From an uncultured Cytophagales bacterium (GTDB lineage Bacteria > Bacteroidota > Bacteroidia > Cytophagales > Amoebophilaceae), in NCBI GenBank assembly GCA_946547305.1, contig CAMNOX010000004.1, positions 23,476 through 87,475 on the forward strand: 64,000 nucleotides of DNA. The letters are read 5' to 3'. Shown in pieces: positions 26,803 through 34,995 of the stretch (position 1 is the stretch's first letter; each line of letters begins with the position of its first letter). The translations under genes were made by a program, and so were the position numbers. A model generated the notes under the pieces. The model made no database searches, was not told the DNA's origin, and saw nothing but the letters and a program-made list of their open reading frames with translations.

Positions 26803-27771
26803 TTATAAGTCAAATGTTATTCCAATAAGTATTCCGAAAATGAGGTTTTCCTTTATTTTTGTTACAGGATATTTTGCGTTATTTGCTGTTTTATAAAAAT
26901 GCCTGAATGTGAATGTATTGCCGTTATTTAGAATTGCGATAATATCAGCATTTTGCAGCGTCTTTACCATTTCTTTTATTTTAATGAAGTAATTTTGACT
27001 TACGTTTTGCATTAGTATAACGTAAGTATATTTGTGATTTGATGATATAATGTTTTTTGATATTTTAATGAATAAGCTAATTTTATAATAGTCATATATA
27101 AACTTTGATATTATGTCAAAATTTCTATAAATGGCATATATGTATTTAAGCTTATAGTTTTTATTGAATAAAATTTGATCTTTTATTTTTTTGCCTTTTT
27201 TTATAAATGAAATTGCTTCATTTAACATTTCATCATTAAATTTGTTGCTGGTGACGAATTCAAAAAGGTGTATTTCATCTTGAAATAATGAATATAAAGA
27301 TATATTACTCTTTATAAAAGCCAGTAATTTTGTGTATTTTTTAAAAAATGATATTAGATTATTTATTATTTCTACAATTTGGTTATTATCTAAATTTTCG
27401 TTACTGAGATTTGTAAATATTTCTATTGGTGAACTATTGTAATTTAGAAAATCTGTATTAGTTTTTGACTTATTTAATAAAATTATAAGTTCATTTATTA
27501 TTTTTTGTCGTTTATTAATTGATTGTATTGATGCTGGTAAATTGTTTAAATATAAATTGAGAAGATATTTTTCTTCTTTTCTAAGATTGTTCGTTAAAAC
27601 GTAACTTTGGTTTAGTATTTTTAGTGTTTCGTTATCTATTTCAAAAGTATATAAAGTTTTATGTTCTGCTTGGTAGTTTTTATCCAAAATATTTTTATAT
27701 GTTACTGAGTATATATTGGATGGGAATAGGAGAAATAATGCACAAATGTATATAATAAAGCGATATTGCAT
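26803..27771 (-). CDS. Unrecognised exported protein, Asn/Ile/Lys-rich
   Basis: No family recognised. ATG 27771 gives a clean signal peptide (QYRFIIYICALFLLFPSNIYS); a longer form from ATG 27810 would add 13 residues and is possible. The body, about 300 residues, appears mostly helical (KILNQSYVLTNN, LRKEEKYLLNLYLNNL, EIINNLISFFKKYTK), with a last part that may be beta (ADIIAILNNGNTFTFRHFY, ENLIFGILIGITFDL). The ending on alternating hydrophobics could suit membrane-surface contact. It is convergent with yidC (20 bases between stops) and divergent from nusA. There is no cysteine cluster after the signal, so it differs from the Cys-cluster group. Confidence 0.68.
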   Translation of the reverse strand: MQYRFIIYICALFLLFPSNIYSVTYKNILDKNYQAEHKTLYTFEIDNETLKILNQSYVLTNNLRKEEKYLLNLYLNNLPASIQSINKRQKIINELIILLNKSKTNTDFLNYNSSPIEIFTNLSNENLDNNQIVEIINNLISFFKKYTKLLAFIKSNISLYSLFQDEIHLFEFVTSNKFNDEMLNEAISFIKKGKKIKDQILFNKNYKLKYIYAIYRNFDIISKFIYDYYKISLFIKISKNIISSNHKYTYVILMQNVSQNYFIKIKEMVKTLQNADIIAILNNGNTFTFRHFYKTANNAKYPVTKIKENLIFGILIGITFDL

Positions 27772-27857
27772 ACTTAAATATATTAAATTTCTACTATTAT
27801 TTTTATTCAAATTGCTTTTGACTTTATTAATTAATATTTTTATTAACTTAAACTAAA

Positions 27858-29123
27858 ATGAAGGTGGAGCCGAAAGTTATATTGCAATTGATATCCGAGT
27901 GTGCAAAGGATAATAATATAAATATAAGTTTATTTGTTGAGATTCTTAAAAAGGCATTATTGGATGTTGTAAGGGATAAATATGGAGATACCCTTGGTGA
28001 TAATTTTAATATTTCGATTGATGTAGGTAGTGAGAGTGTTAATATACATGTTTTTAAAGAGATAGTTGCTGATAGCGTGAAAAATATTAAGTTTGATCAG
28101 ATAAGGTTATCTGACGCCATAAAGATTGAAAGTGATTTTGTAGTTGGTGAAATATGTACAACTGAATTTGATTTTAGTGAATTTTCTGGAGATGATGTTG
28201 CTAGGTTAAGAAGCAATATTATAAATTATATTAAAAAGGAAAAATCAGCAATAGTATACAATAAGTATATTAAATTGAAAAATAGTGTTATAAATGCTAG
28301 TGTTTATCAAAGGTGCAGTTATCATTTTTTACTGAAAGATGATGAGAATAATAAATTGATGTTGCCTTTCAGAGAAATGATATCTAATGAGAAATTGAGG
28401 AAAAAACAATATATAAAAGTAGCTGTAAAAGACGTTATTATGAAAGGATTCGAGACATTTGTTATAGTGTCTAGAATAATACCTGATTTTTTGCATAATT
28501 TACTAGTATATGAGATTCCTGAGATTTCTGATGGTATAATTGGTATAAAAAAAATAGCTAGAATAGCTGGTGTACGGTCAAAGGTAGTAGTTGAGTCGTT
28601 TAATGTATATGTTGATGCCGTTAGAACATGTGTCGGTGTAAGAGGTAGTATAGTTAACAAGATAAGTAATGAGTTAAATGGAGAATTTATAGATTTTGTT
28701 AAGTATTCTACTGATATTAATGAGTATATGGCTAGGCTATTATCAGTTCCATCAGTGAGAGTTTTGAAAGAATTTAAAAGCAGTATTTTTGTGTATATAG
28801 ATCCTGATTATATTGGTTTAGCAATAGGTAAGGATGGTGTCAATATAAAACTTGTTAGAATGTTATTAGATAAGCATGTAGATGTGTTTAAATATAATGA
28901 GAGTATAAATTCAAAAAATGTTTCTCCTGTTGAGGAATTGAATGGATTAATCGATGATTGGGTTATATCCGAAGCTAAGGAAGCTGGTTTTGATACACTG
29001 GAAGAAATATTAAATATTTCAAAAGCTGAATTTGAAAGAAAGACAGATTTTGAGACATGTACAATAGATAAAATTTATGAACTATCTGAAGAGATTATTA
29101 ATAGGAAGGCTGGGGCTAACTAA
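27858..29123 (+). CDS. nusA: Transcription termination/antitermination factor NusA
   Basis: NusA binds RNA polymerase and nascent RNA and affects pausing, termination and antitermination. Its 421 residues contain the N-terminal polymerase-binding domain (FVEILKKALLDVVRDKYG), an S1 domain, and KH1/KH2 (RIAGVRSKVVVESF, DAVRTCVGVRGSIVNKISNELNGEFIDFV cut here as VGVRGSIVNKI; IDPDYIGLAIGKDGVNIKL). A short helical C-terminus (AKEAGFDTLEEILNISKAEF) resembles a helix-hairpin repeat. It usually lies between rimP and infB; neither is here, another broken operon. The end overlaps the next signal-bearing gene by 47 bases. Confidence 0.96.
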   Translation: MKVEPKVILQLISECAKDNNINISLFVEILKKALLDVVRDKYGDTLGDNFNISIDVGSESVNIHVFKEIVADSVKNIKFDQIRLSDAIKIESDFVVGEICTTEFDFSEFSGDDVARLRSNIINYIKKEKSAIVYNKYIKLKNSVINASVYQRCSYHFLLKDDENNKLMLPFREMISNEKLRKKQYIKVAVKDVIMKGFETFVIVSRIIPDFLHNLLVYEIPEISDGIIGIKKIARIAGVRSKVVVESFNVYVDAVRTCVGVRGSIVNKISNELNGEFIDFVKYSTDINEYMARLLSVPSVRVLKEFKSSIFVYIDPDYIGLAIGKDGVNIKLVRMLLDKHVDVFKYNESINSKNVSPVEELNGLIDDWVISEAKEAGFDTLEEILNISKAEFERKTDFETCTIDKIYELSEEIINRKAGAN

Positions 29124-29748
29124 TGGTGTGTTTTTCTTTGGCATCTTTGGGAATATATTGTTTATTAATTCTGGATGTTGTAAGAATTGTTTGGAGAGAA
29201 TACCGACTGAAGAGGAAAAGTTAAGAATGAAGCGTGAAAGGGCAGAAAAATTTAAAAATAAGATTTTTATAATAGAGGCTGCAGATAGAGGAAGTTATAA
29301 GGCGAAATTTAGTAGTGCTTTTTTTAAGTGTGTTAATAGTGGTGAAGTGTTTAATAAAAATTATAACTTAATAAAAGATCTAGATGTGGTTAGTGATGGA
29401 GGCGTTGTACAAATAATTATTCCAAAGAGTAATGTAGAAAACAGTAATTATCATTATGATGAGAGTGAAGGCTTGTTTAGGATAAATGGTGAAGGTGTTG
29501 TGGTTTATTTCTTTTTTGAAGATGACAAAAAAAAGGTTTATATTTATCACAAAAATATAAAAGATAAGCTTAATATATTAAGTAGTGATTCTAGTGATTG
29601 GTATTATGAAGGGTATCGATATAGTAGAAATAATATAGATTCATCTGAAGTAGATTTTTTTGCTGGGAGTTGGGTTGTTTCTAGGGCTAAGTATCCATCT
29701 AATGATTTAATGGTCATTACATTTCATGGTGAGAAAAATTTGGAATAG
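29077..29748 (+). CDS. Secreted Cys-cluster protein overlapping nusA
   Basis: Not recognised as a known family. The N-terminus has a basic region (NYLKRLLIGR), a hydrophobic core (VFFFGIFGNILFI) and then NSGCCKNC, the same type of cysteine cluster seen in other exported proteins of the window. The start at 29077 lies 47 bases inside nusA. The only nearer in-frame option, a GTG at 29128, would remove the basic residues a signal peptide needs, so the overlap is probably real. The mature part (about 190 residues) is mixed, with beta-like strands (GVVQIIIPKS, GVVVYFFFEDD, KKVYIYHK) and a tryptophan/tyrosine-rich end. The stop is two bases from the convergent thioredoxin-fold gene. Confidence 0.7.
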   Translation: MNYLKRLLIGRLGLTNGVFFFGIFGNILFINSGCCKNCLERIPTEEEKLRMKRERAEKFKNKIFIIEAADRGSYKAKFSSAFFKCVNSGEVFNKNYNLIKDLDVVSDGGVVQIIIPKSNVENSNYHYDESEGLFRINGEGVVVYFFFEDDKKKVYIYHKNIKDKLNILSSDSSDWYYEGYRYSRNNIDSSEVDFFAGSWVVSRAKYPSNDLMVITFHGEKNLE

Positions 29749-29750
29749 AA

Positions 29751-30236
29751 TCATTTCTCTGGGTTATTATCTACACTGAAAAGGCTATCTAGACAGTTAA
29801 TGTATTTGTCTGCCCTATTTTTACCAATCAGTATATGACGAATAGTTAGTTCCTTGTCGATTATAATACTTGTAGGGATATCAGAAATTCCTAGTAAGCT
29901 TGTTATATAGTCATCGTAGTCCACACAAATGTTTTTGATTATGAAGTTTTTAAAAGATGCCTTTGTCGTATTCTTATTTACAAAATCGTTTATTTCACCA
30001 ATACTGTCACCACAATTAATAAAAAGAAATAATACTTTATCGTTGTAATTACAAATTACTTTGTTATTTATATTCACCATCTCATCTATTGAGTAATTGC
30101 ATGTTATACTCCAGAAATTTATTAAAATAGGTTTTTTAATCTCAGTTATATTTATTATACTCTCCTTAATCAGTGTTTTACATGTGAATGGAGCTATTTT
30201 CTTCATTGCTTTTAATTTATATTTTGTTGATTTCAT
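29751..30236 (-). CDS. Thioredoxin-fold (TlpA/AhpC-like) protein with a single active-site Cys
   Basis: Fold assignment: PILINFWSITCNYS corresponds to the TlpA pattern (v.l.FWatwC.pC), and SDIPTSIIIDKELTIRHILIG to the cis-proline strand and beta-hairpin (v.g.PtsflID.dG.i......G). The second cysteine of the CxxC is a serine, so normal dithiol oxidoreduction is unlikely; a monothiol or structural role is possible. The N-terminus is basic without a clear signal peptide, although TlpA relatives are often exported. Its start overlaps the pheS stop by four bases (ATGA), so it is translated with pheS. Function inferred only from fold. Confidence 0.7.
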   Translation of the reverse strand: MKSTKYKLKAMKKIAPFTCKTLIKESIINITEIKKPILINFWSITCNYSIDEMVNINNKVICNYNDKVLFLFINCGDSIGEINDFVNKNTTKASFKNFIIKNICVDYDDYITSLLGISDIPTSIIIDKELTIRHILIGKNRADKYINCLDSLFSVDNNPEK

Positions 30237-31246
30237 ATTGAATTAAATTTAAATTGTTTGAGAAATCTAATATCATTCGTTGAAAAATATCTTATATCAC
30301 TTATTTTATGCACTAACAATGTAATTCTTTCGATACCACCACCTAGAGCAATTCCTGAATATTTTTTATAATCTATATTACAATTTTTTAGGACATTTTC
30401 ATGAATGATTCCACCTCCAAAAACTTCGAGCCATCCTGAATTTTTGCATATTGAGCACCCTTTGCTATTACATAGGAAACATTCGACATCGACTTCGACA
30501 CTAGGTGAAGTAAACGGGAAATATGATGGCCTTACTCTCAGTTTTACTTTTTCATTGAATAATTCATCGAATAGTGATCTAAATATGTGTAATAGGTCTA
30601 ATATGTTTACATTTTTATCAACGTAAAATGCGTCAATTTGATTAAAATAACAATGTGATCTTGACGATATTGTTTCGTTTCTATAAACTCTACCGATTGA
30701 TAAGCATTTTGTTGGAGGTGTTATTGATTCTAGAATTCTGATTTGTGAACTTGTTGTATGTGTACGTAATAATTTGTCTTTAGTTTTGTCAATGAAGAAT
30801 GTGTCCTGCATGTCTCTTGCAGGATGATCTAGAGGTATATTTAATGCTGAGAAATTATGCCAATCGTCTTCTATTTCCTGTGTATACACTAATTTAAATC
30901 CTAGATTTGAAAATATTTTTATAATATTGTTTTCTATATTTGTTAGTGGATGGTTGTTGCCATGATTTAAGTCGATATCTATTGTATAATCTATATTTGA
31001 ATTTTTTTTTCTGTTTTCTAAATTTATAGATGTGCTTGATATCTTATATTTTTCGTCTATTTTATGCCTTAATTTATTTAACAGTGGGCCAATATTTTTT
31101 TTTTTATCTATGTCTATAGCCAGAAATTCATTTAAAATAGAACAAAATTCTTCATTATATTTGTTTTTAAAGTTTACTAAATCCTCACTATTATTGATTG
31201 TTTCTGAATCAATATCTTTTATTAGGTTTATTATTTTTTCTTTCAT
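30233..31246 (-). CDS. pheS: Phenylalanyl-tRNA synthetase alpha subunit
   Basis: Catalytic subunit of the alpha2beta2 enzyme charging tRNA-Phe, class II fold. The 337 residues show the N-terminal coiled-coil tRNA arm, motif 1 area (HPARDMQDTFFI), motif 2 (CLSIGRVYRNETISSRSH, cut here as GRVYRNETIS; HCYFNQIDAFYVD), FPFTSPSVEVDVEC and motif 3 (GIALGGGIERI). pheT is not adjacent; a thioredoxin-fold gene overlaps the end instead. tRNA-Gly(CCC) ends four bases before the ATG on the same strand, so after tRNA 3' processing the pheS message would have almost no leader. Confidence 0.96.
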   Translation of the reverse strand: MKEKIINLIKDIDSETINNSEDLVNFKNKYNEEFCSILNEFLAIDIDKKKNIGPLLNKLRHKIDEKYKISSTSINLENRKKNSNIDYTIDIDLNHGNNHPLTNIENNIIKIFSNLGFKLVYTQEIEDDWHNFSALNIPLDHPARDMQDTFFIDKTKDKLLRTHTTSSQIRILESITPPTKCLSIGRVYRNETISSRSHCYFNQIDAFYVDKNVNILDLLHIFRSLFDELFNEKVKLRVRPSYFPFTSPSVEVDVECFLCNSKGCSICKNSGWLEVFGGGIIHENVLKNCNIDYKKYSGIALGGGIERITLLVHKISDIRYFSTNDIRFLKQFKFNSI

Positions 31247-31250
31247 TTAG

Positions 31251-31321
31251 AGCGGAAGACGAGAATCGAACTCGCGGCCTAACCTTGGGAAGGTTGAATT
31301 TTACCACTAAACTACTTCCGC
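31251..31321 (-). tRNA. tRNA-Gly (anticodon CCC)
   Basis: A 71-base cloverleaf: acceptor GCGGAAG/CTTCCGC, D arm GTTT/AAAT, anticodon stem CAACC/GGTTA (first pair C27-A43 mismatched), loop TTCCCAA giving anticodon CCC, a four-base variable loop, T arm GCGAG/CTCGT, and discriminator U as expected for glycine. CCA is not encoded. It ends four bases before the pheS ATG. The CCC anticodon reads only GGG, a rare codon in an AT-rich genome. Confidence 0.9.
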
Positions 31322-31393
31322 ATACATTTTTATATAAAAAAAATAAACGAAAAAAAAATTGCAAAGGTAGTAAAATTTTACTATTATAGTTAT

Positions 31394-32278
31394 ATGGGTC
31401 TTAATCTGTTAGGAGAAAATCTTAATTTGTCCGTATTATGTTTAATAATTAGTGTTTTTGATGCGTATACTTGTCCAAAAGATAAAACAGAAGATGGTCC
31501 GATTTTCCATAAAAAGAGTAATAATACAAAACGTGATAACAAATGGGATGGTTTAATAAAAGAACATTTTGGGAATAAAATAAAGGATTGTTTAGAAGAG
31601 ATGAAAAGTGAGGAAAATAAGAAAAACCTGGTACTTTCGGGTCTAGATAATTGTAAATTTGGGAATAAAAGTGATGTTAACGATGATTCTAAAAAAATTT
31701 TATCTGACATAATTTTGCAGTGTCAAAATAACGCTACTAAAATGGATTCAGATTTTTGGATGGAAGGATGTAGCAATATTAGTCAGTATTTTAAGAATAA
31801 TTTTTCAGTGAGGATAATTTATAATAATTGTGTTTACTACATAATTCCTATTGATGTAAACCTTGCTAGTTCGCATCTTAAGGAGTTGTACGATGGGAAT
31901 ATAGAGGATGCCTCAATGTCTAATGATGTATGTATGTATACTAGTAATAAACAGTCTGGGTTGTATTATTTAGGTTTTTCTGCCAGTGATATAAATAAAT
32001 ATCTTGATAAAGGTTTTTTATACAGTGAAATTATGGATTCTTTATATAAAAAGATCCTTGAATATATACATAAATTAGTTTTTACGGATTTTAAAGGTTT
32101 AAGTGGTAATGAACGTATATGTAAAATTTATGAAGATAATTGTAAAAATATAGATAAAAAAGACCTAGTGAATGTTATAACTATAAGTGAATCAGCAAAA
32201 GTGTGCATAAAATACGGAAATGAAGTTAAACCTAAAATTAAAGTTTTTAATATAACAAAACTGATATATCGTACATAA
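31394..32278 (+). CDS. Unrecognised exported protein upstream of MutS-like gene
   Basis: No family recognised. A hydrophobic N-terminus (LNLSVLCLIISVFDAYTC) looks like a signal peptide ending near a cysteine. The mature part has many scattered cysteines (CLEEM, NCKF, LQCQN, EGCSN, NNCVYY, CMYT, ICKIYEDNC), which would suit disulfides outside the cytoplasm. Local patterns include FSVRIIYNNCVYYIIPIDV (beta-like, cut from a longer stretch) and helical segments near the end. It begins 72 bases after, and divergently from, tRNA-Gly(CCC), and the MutS-like gene starts 19 bases after its stop on the same strand, so the two are probably one transcript. Start ATG has no Shine-Dalgarno-like sequence. 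Confidence 0.68.
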   Translation: MGLNLLGENLNLSVLCLIISVFDAYTCPKDKTEDGPIFHKKSNNTKRDNKWDGLIKEHFGNKIKDCLEEMKSEENKKNLVLSGLDNCKFGNKSDVNDDSKKILSDIILQCQNNATKMDSDFWMEGCSNISQYFKNNFSVRIIYNNCVYYIIPIDVNLASSHLKELYDGNIEDASMSNDVCMYTSNKQSGLYYLGFSASDINKYLDKGFLYSEIMDSLYKKILEYIHKLVFTDFKGLSGNERICKIYEDNCKNIDKKDLVNVITISESAKVCIKYGNEVKPKIKVFNITKLIYRT

Positions 32279-32297
32279 ATGAGTTGCCTAATCAGTG

Positions 32298-34265
32298 ATG
32301 AATAGATTAATATTACTTTTGTTTAATTTGTTTATTTTTACTAATTCTGCTTCTAACAATAACCTAATAGGCAGTTTATACTCTATTTTTGTAAATGGGT
32401 TAAATAAATCAAAATGTAACAAAACGATTGAGGAAATAGATGAATTGAGCGTTATCTTGAATAGTATACTTAAAAATTATTTAAATGTAGAGCAAAATAA
32501 TGTTGTAGATTGTGTTGATTTAGAAAATATAAATATATTTTGTGGTGATATATCAAATTGTGATAATAATTTCTTGGAAAAAATAAATCGATGTAAAACG
32601 CATATTGGCAAATATATGCTTGCTTATATGTTATCTAACCCAACTGAAAATCTAAGTGAGATATTAGACAATCAAAGCATTGTAAAATTGCTTCTCAACG
32701 ATGACAATATAAAAGTAGAGATAGAAGAGTTAATTACTAAGTTTAGTGAAATAGAAAAGTCTATTGTTAATTTTTACAATGAGAAGTCTGAGATGTATGG
32801 GGTTAACATTGACCCCCGTATTGTAAGAAGATTTTATTTTAAGAATAGGAATAATTCAAATAAGAGTGTTCGAACATTGTACGCAAGAAAGGTTTTTACA
32901 GACTTATTTGAAATAATGATAAAACCATATTATTCAGGTTTATCTATTACATTGTATTTGACTTCTTTTTTTATGATGTTTGATAGTATTGTTGATAATT
33001 TATTTTTAAAGATATCACAATTTGTACCAATACCGGCGTTTAAGGAGGTAGTAATCATATTTAATATTGGCAATATAGTCAAAGCTCTAAATAAAAAAAA
33101 GAGTATTATAGCAGGGGGATTGTTTGTAGGAGGAGTAGTGACAAGTGTATTTAGTTTTATTAATCTGTATAGGAAATTTAGTAGTTATAAAAGTGACTAT
33201 AGAAAGATATTTAATATTGTAAGAAATTTTCAAATATTTATAAAAGAAATTAATAAATTACTTAAAACAGTTGGAAATAATAGGAAATGTAAAATTATAT
33301 TTAGTAAAATTGGGAATATTAAGAGTTTATTTGAATATAATAATGGCTATGAATTAGATTGGTTGATTAGGTTTTTATTGCGTAGTGATTTGAATTGTAC
33401 TTACTTGTCACATAATTCTCCTTCAGTACTAGCAGCGTTTAATGTATTAAGTGCTCATAGAGATGTATTTATAAATGTATTATGTGAGTTTATTCAGCTA
33501 GACGTTTATCTATCAATGTGTAAATTAATTTGCGAAAATAGTAAAGAATTTAGTTTTACAAAATTTATAAAGTCGGTAAGAAAACCAATTGTAATATTAA
33601 AGGATCTTTGGAGTCCACTTATTAATAATTCTAATGTTGTTAAGAATGATTTAGAGATTGGTGAAGGTTTTAATACGATGTTATTATGTGGGCATAATGG
33701 TGGTGGAAAATCTACTTATTTAAGGTCAATAGTATTAAATTTAATTTTGATTCAGACATTTGGGGTGTCGATGTCAAAATATTCAGTAATTACAGTATTC
33801 CATAAAATTAACATTTCCCTAGATGTAAATGATGATATTAATATAGGTGACTCATTGTATAAATCTGAGATTAAAAGATTACATAGTTACTTAAAGTTAT
33901 GTGAATATACAGCTGGTACAGATAAGTTCATTTTTTCAGTATTCGAAGAGCCATTAAAAGGTACAGATTCAAAGTCAGCTGTTTCAATATTGCTTGGAAT
34001 GTTTAAATATTTAAGCAAAACCAATTCAAATTTAATAAATATAGTTTCGTCGCATTATAACCAATTGTTAAAACTTGAAAAACTTCCTATGTTTAGAAAT
34101 TTTTATCCTGGCGTTAAAGTAGATGGTAAGAAGCTAATATATCTTTATAAAATAAAACAAGGATTTATTGATAAATCTCTTGCCATTCCAATAGCCGAGC
34201 AAATAGGTATAAATGATGGCGTAATAAGATTAATAAAAAACGAATACAATAATTATGATTTATAG
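32298..34265 (+). CDS. MutS-family ATPase with signal-like N-terminus and membrane segments
   Basis: The first 20 residues (NRLILLLFNLFIFTNSAS) look like a signal peptide. Residues 90-170 match MutS domain III (CKTHIGKYMLAYMLSNPTE, DNQSIVKLLL). Two hydrophobic stretches (GLSITLYLTSFFMMF near 213; IIAGGLFVGGVVTSVF near 269) sit where DNA-repair MutS has its levers and clamp. The ATPase domain follows: Walker A GHNGGGKSTYLRS (about 464), Walker B FEEPLKGTDSKS (DE changed to EE), and SHYNQLLKL for the conserved His loop. Mismatch-recognition domain I is absent. Bacteroidota have membrane-linked MutS relatives of unknown role, and this may be a divergent one. ATG 32298 was preferred to GTG 32295. 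The next gene overlaps by 11 bases. Confidence 0.82.
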   Translation: MNRLILLLFNLFIFTNSASNNNLIGSLYSIFVNGLNKSKCNKTIEEIDELSVILNSILKNYLNVEQNNVVDCVDLENINIFCGDISNCDNNFLEKINRCKTHIGKYMLAYMLSNPTENLSEILDNQSIVKLLLNDDNIKVEIEELITKFSEIEKSIVNFYNEKSEMYGVNIDPRIVRRFYFKNRNNSNKSVRTLYARKVFTDLFEIMIKPYYSGLSITLYLTSFFMMFDSIVDNLFLKISQFVPIPAFKEVVIIFNIGNIVKALNKKKSIIAGGLFVGGVVTSVFSFINLYRKFSSYKSDYRKIFNIVRNFQIFIKEINKLLKTVGNNRKCKIIFSKIGNIKSLFEYNNGYELDWLIRFLLRSDLNCTYLSHNSPSVLAAFNVLSAHRDVFINVLCEFIQLDVYLSMCKLICENSKEFSFTKFIKSVRKPIVILKDLWSPLINNSNVVKNDLEIGEGFNTMLLCGHNGGGKSTYLRSIVLNLILIQTFGVSMSKYSVITVFHKINISLDVNDDINIGDSLYKSEIKRLHSYLKLCEYTAGTDKFIFSVFEEPLKGTDSKSAVSILLGMFKYLSKTNSNLINIVSSHYNQLLKLEKLPMFRNFYPGVKVDGKKLIYLYKIKQGFIDKSLAIPIAEQIGINDGVIRLIKNEYNNYDL

Positions 34266-34977
34266 TATATATATACTGTTATTTTTTCTTTATACTATGT
34301 TATTGAATTGTGAGGGTAGATATAGTGATGGATTATGTAATATAAAAAGAATATTTATATCTAGTGGTATAATTTTAGAACCAACAGTTAAAATAAACGA
34401 TAAATATTTATTTAAAAATGATAATAGTTCTGTCTTTGGCGGTTTTAAAATATGTATTGATGGTATAAATTCTGTATTTAATGATCGAAGAGTGGGTTTT
34501 ATATATAAAGGTAAGGTTTTTTTTTCAAAATTAATGAACATGGATTTATACACGAGACAAGGTTTAAAGAATGAGTTTGTGAATTTTATAGTTGGAATGC
34601 AGTTAGAAGTTGGTTTGTCAGTTGTATTGAATAAAGGTTTTAAGGATATTAGATTTGATGGAAGAAATAGAATTAATAGAAATATAAGCTCACTAAATTT
34701 TTTAGTAGGTTTTAAAGAAGAGCTAGGTAAGATCAATGAAATCATGAAAGCTAGCCTAGTTTTTCCTACAAAATTGTTATTTGAGGCTATGTATATCCTT
34801 GATTTAAAATATGGATTTAGTTTTTATTTATCTGTGGTGTTTTTCCAATGTTTTAGTCCTGTTTATTTATTTTCATTTAATAAAAAGGACTTTGGTAATG
34901 TATTTAATAATAATAATCTCTTTAATTGGAATATCAATATTGAATTTGGGTTATTAGGCCAGAATTTTTTTATATAA
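34255..34977 (+). CDS. Unrecognised exported protein, possible outer-membrane beta-barrel
   Basis: No family recognised. N-terminal signal segment (YSIYILLFFLYTMLLNCEG) with a cysteine near its end. The remainder consists of alternating hydrophobic/polar strands rich in Phe, Tyr and Gly (RRVGFIYKGKVFFSKL, FVNFIVGMQLEVGLSVVLNK cut here as VGMQLEVGLSVV, FSFYLSVVFFQCF) and ends in a hydrophobic aromatic segment (WNINIEFGLLGQNFFI). A terminal phenylalanine-type strand is typical of outer-membrane barrels, but Ile is last here. It overlaps the MutS-like gene end by 11 bases, which places it in that operon, and converges on another barrel-like gene 18 bases away. Envelope location is inferred. Confidence 0.6.
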   Translation: MIYSIYILLFFLYTMLLNCEGRYSDGLCNIKRIFISSGIILEPTVKINDKYLFKNDNSSVFGGFKICIDGINSVFNDRRVGFIYKGKVFFSKLMNMDLYTRQGLKNEFVNFIVGMQLEVGLSVVLNKGFKDIRFDGRNRINRNISSLNFLVGFKEELGKINEIMKASLVFPTKLLFEAMYILDLKYGFSFYLSVVFFQCFSPVYLFSFNKKDFGNVFNNNNLFNWNINIEFGLLGQNFFI

Positions 34978-34995
34978 TTTAATAATTATTCTGCA

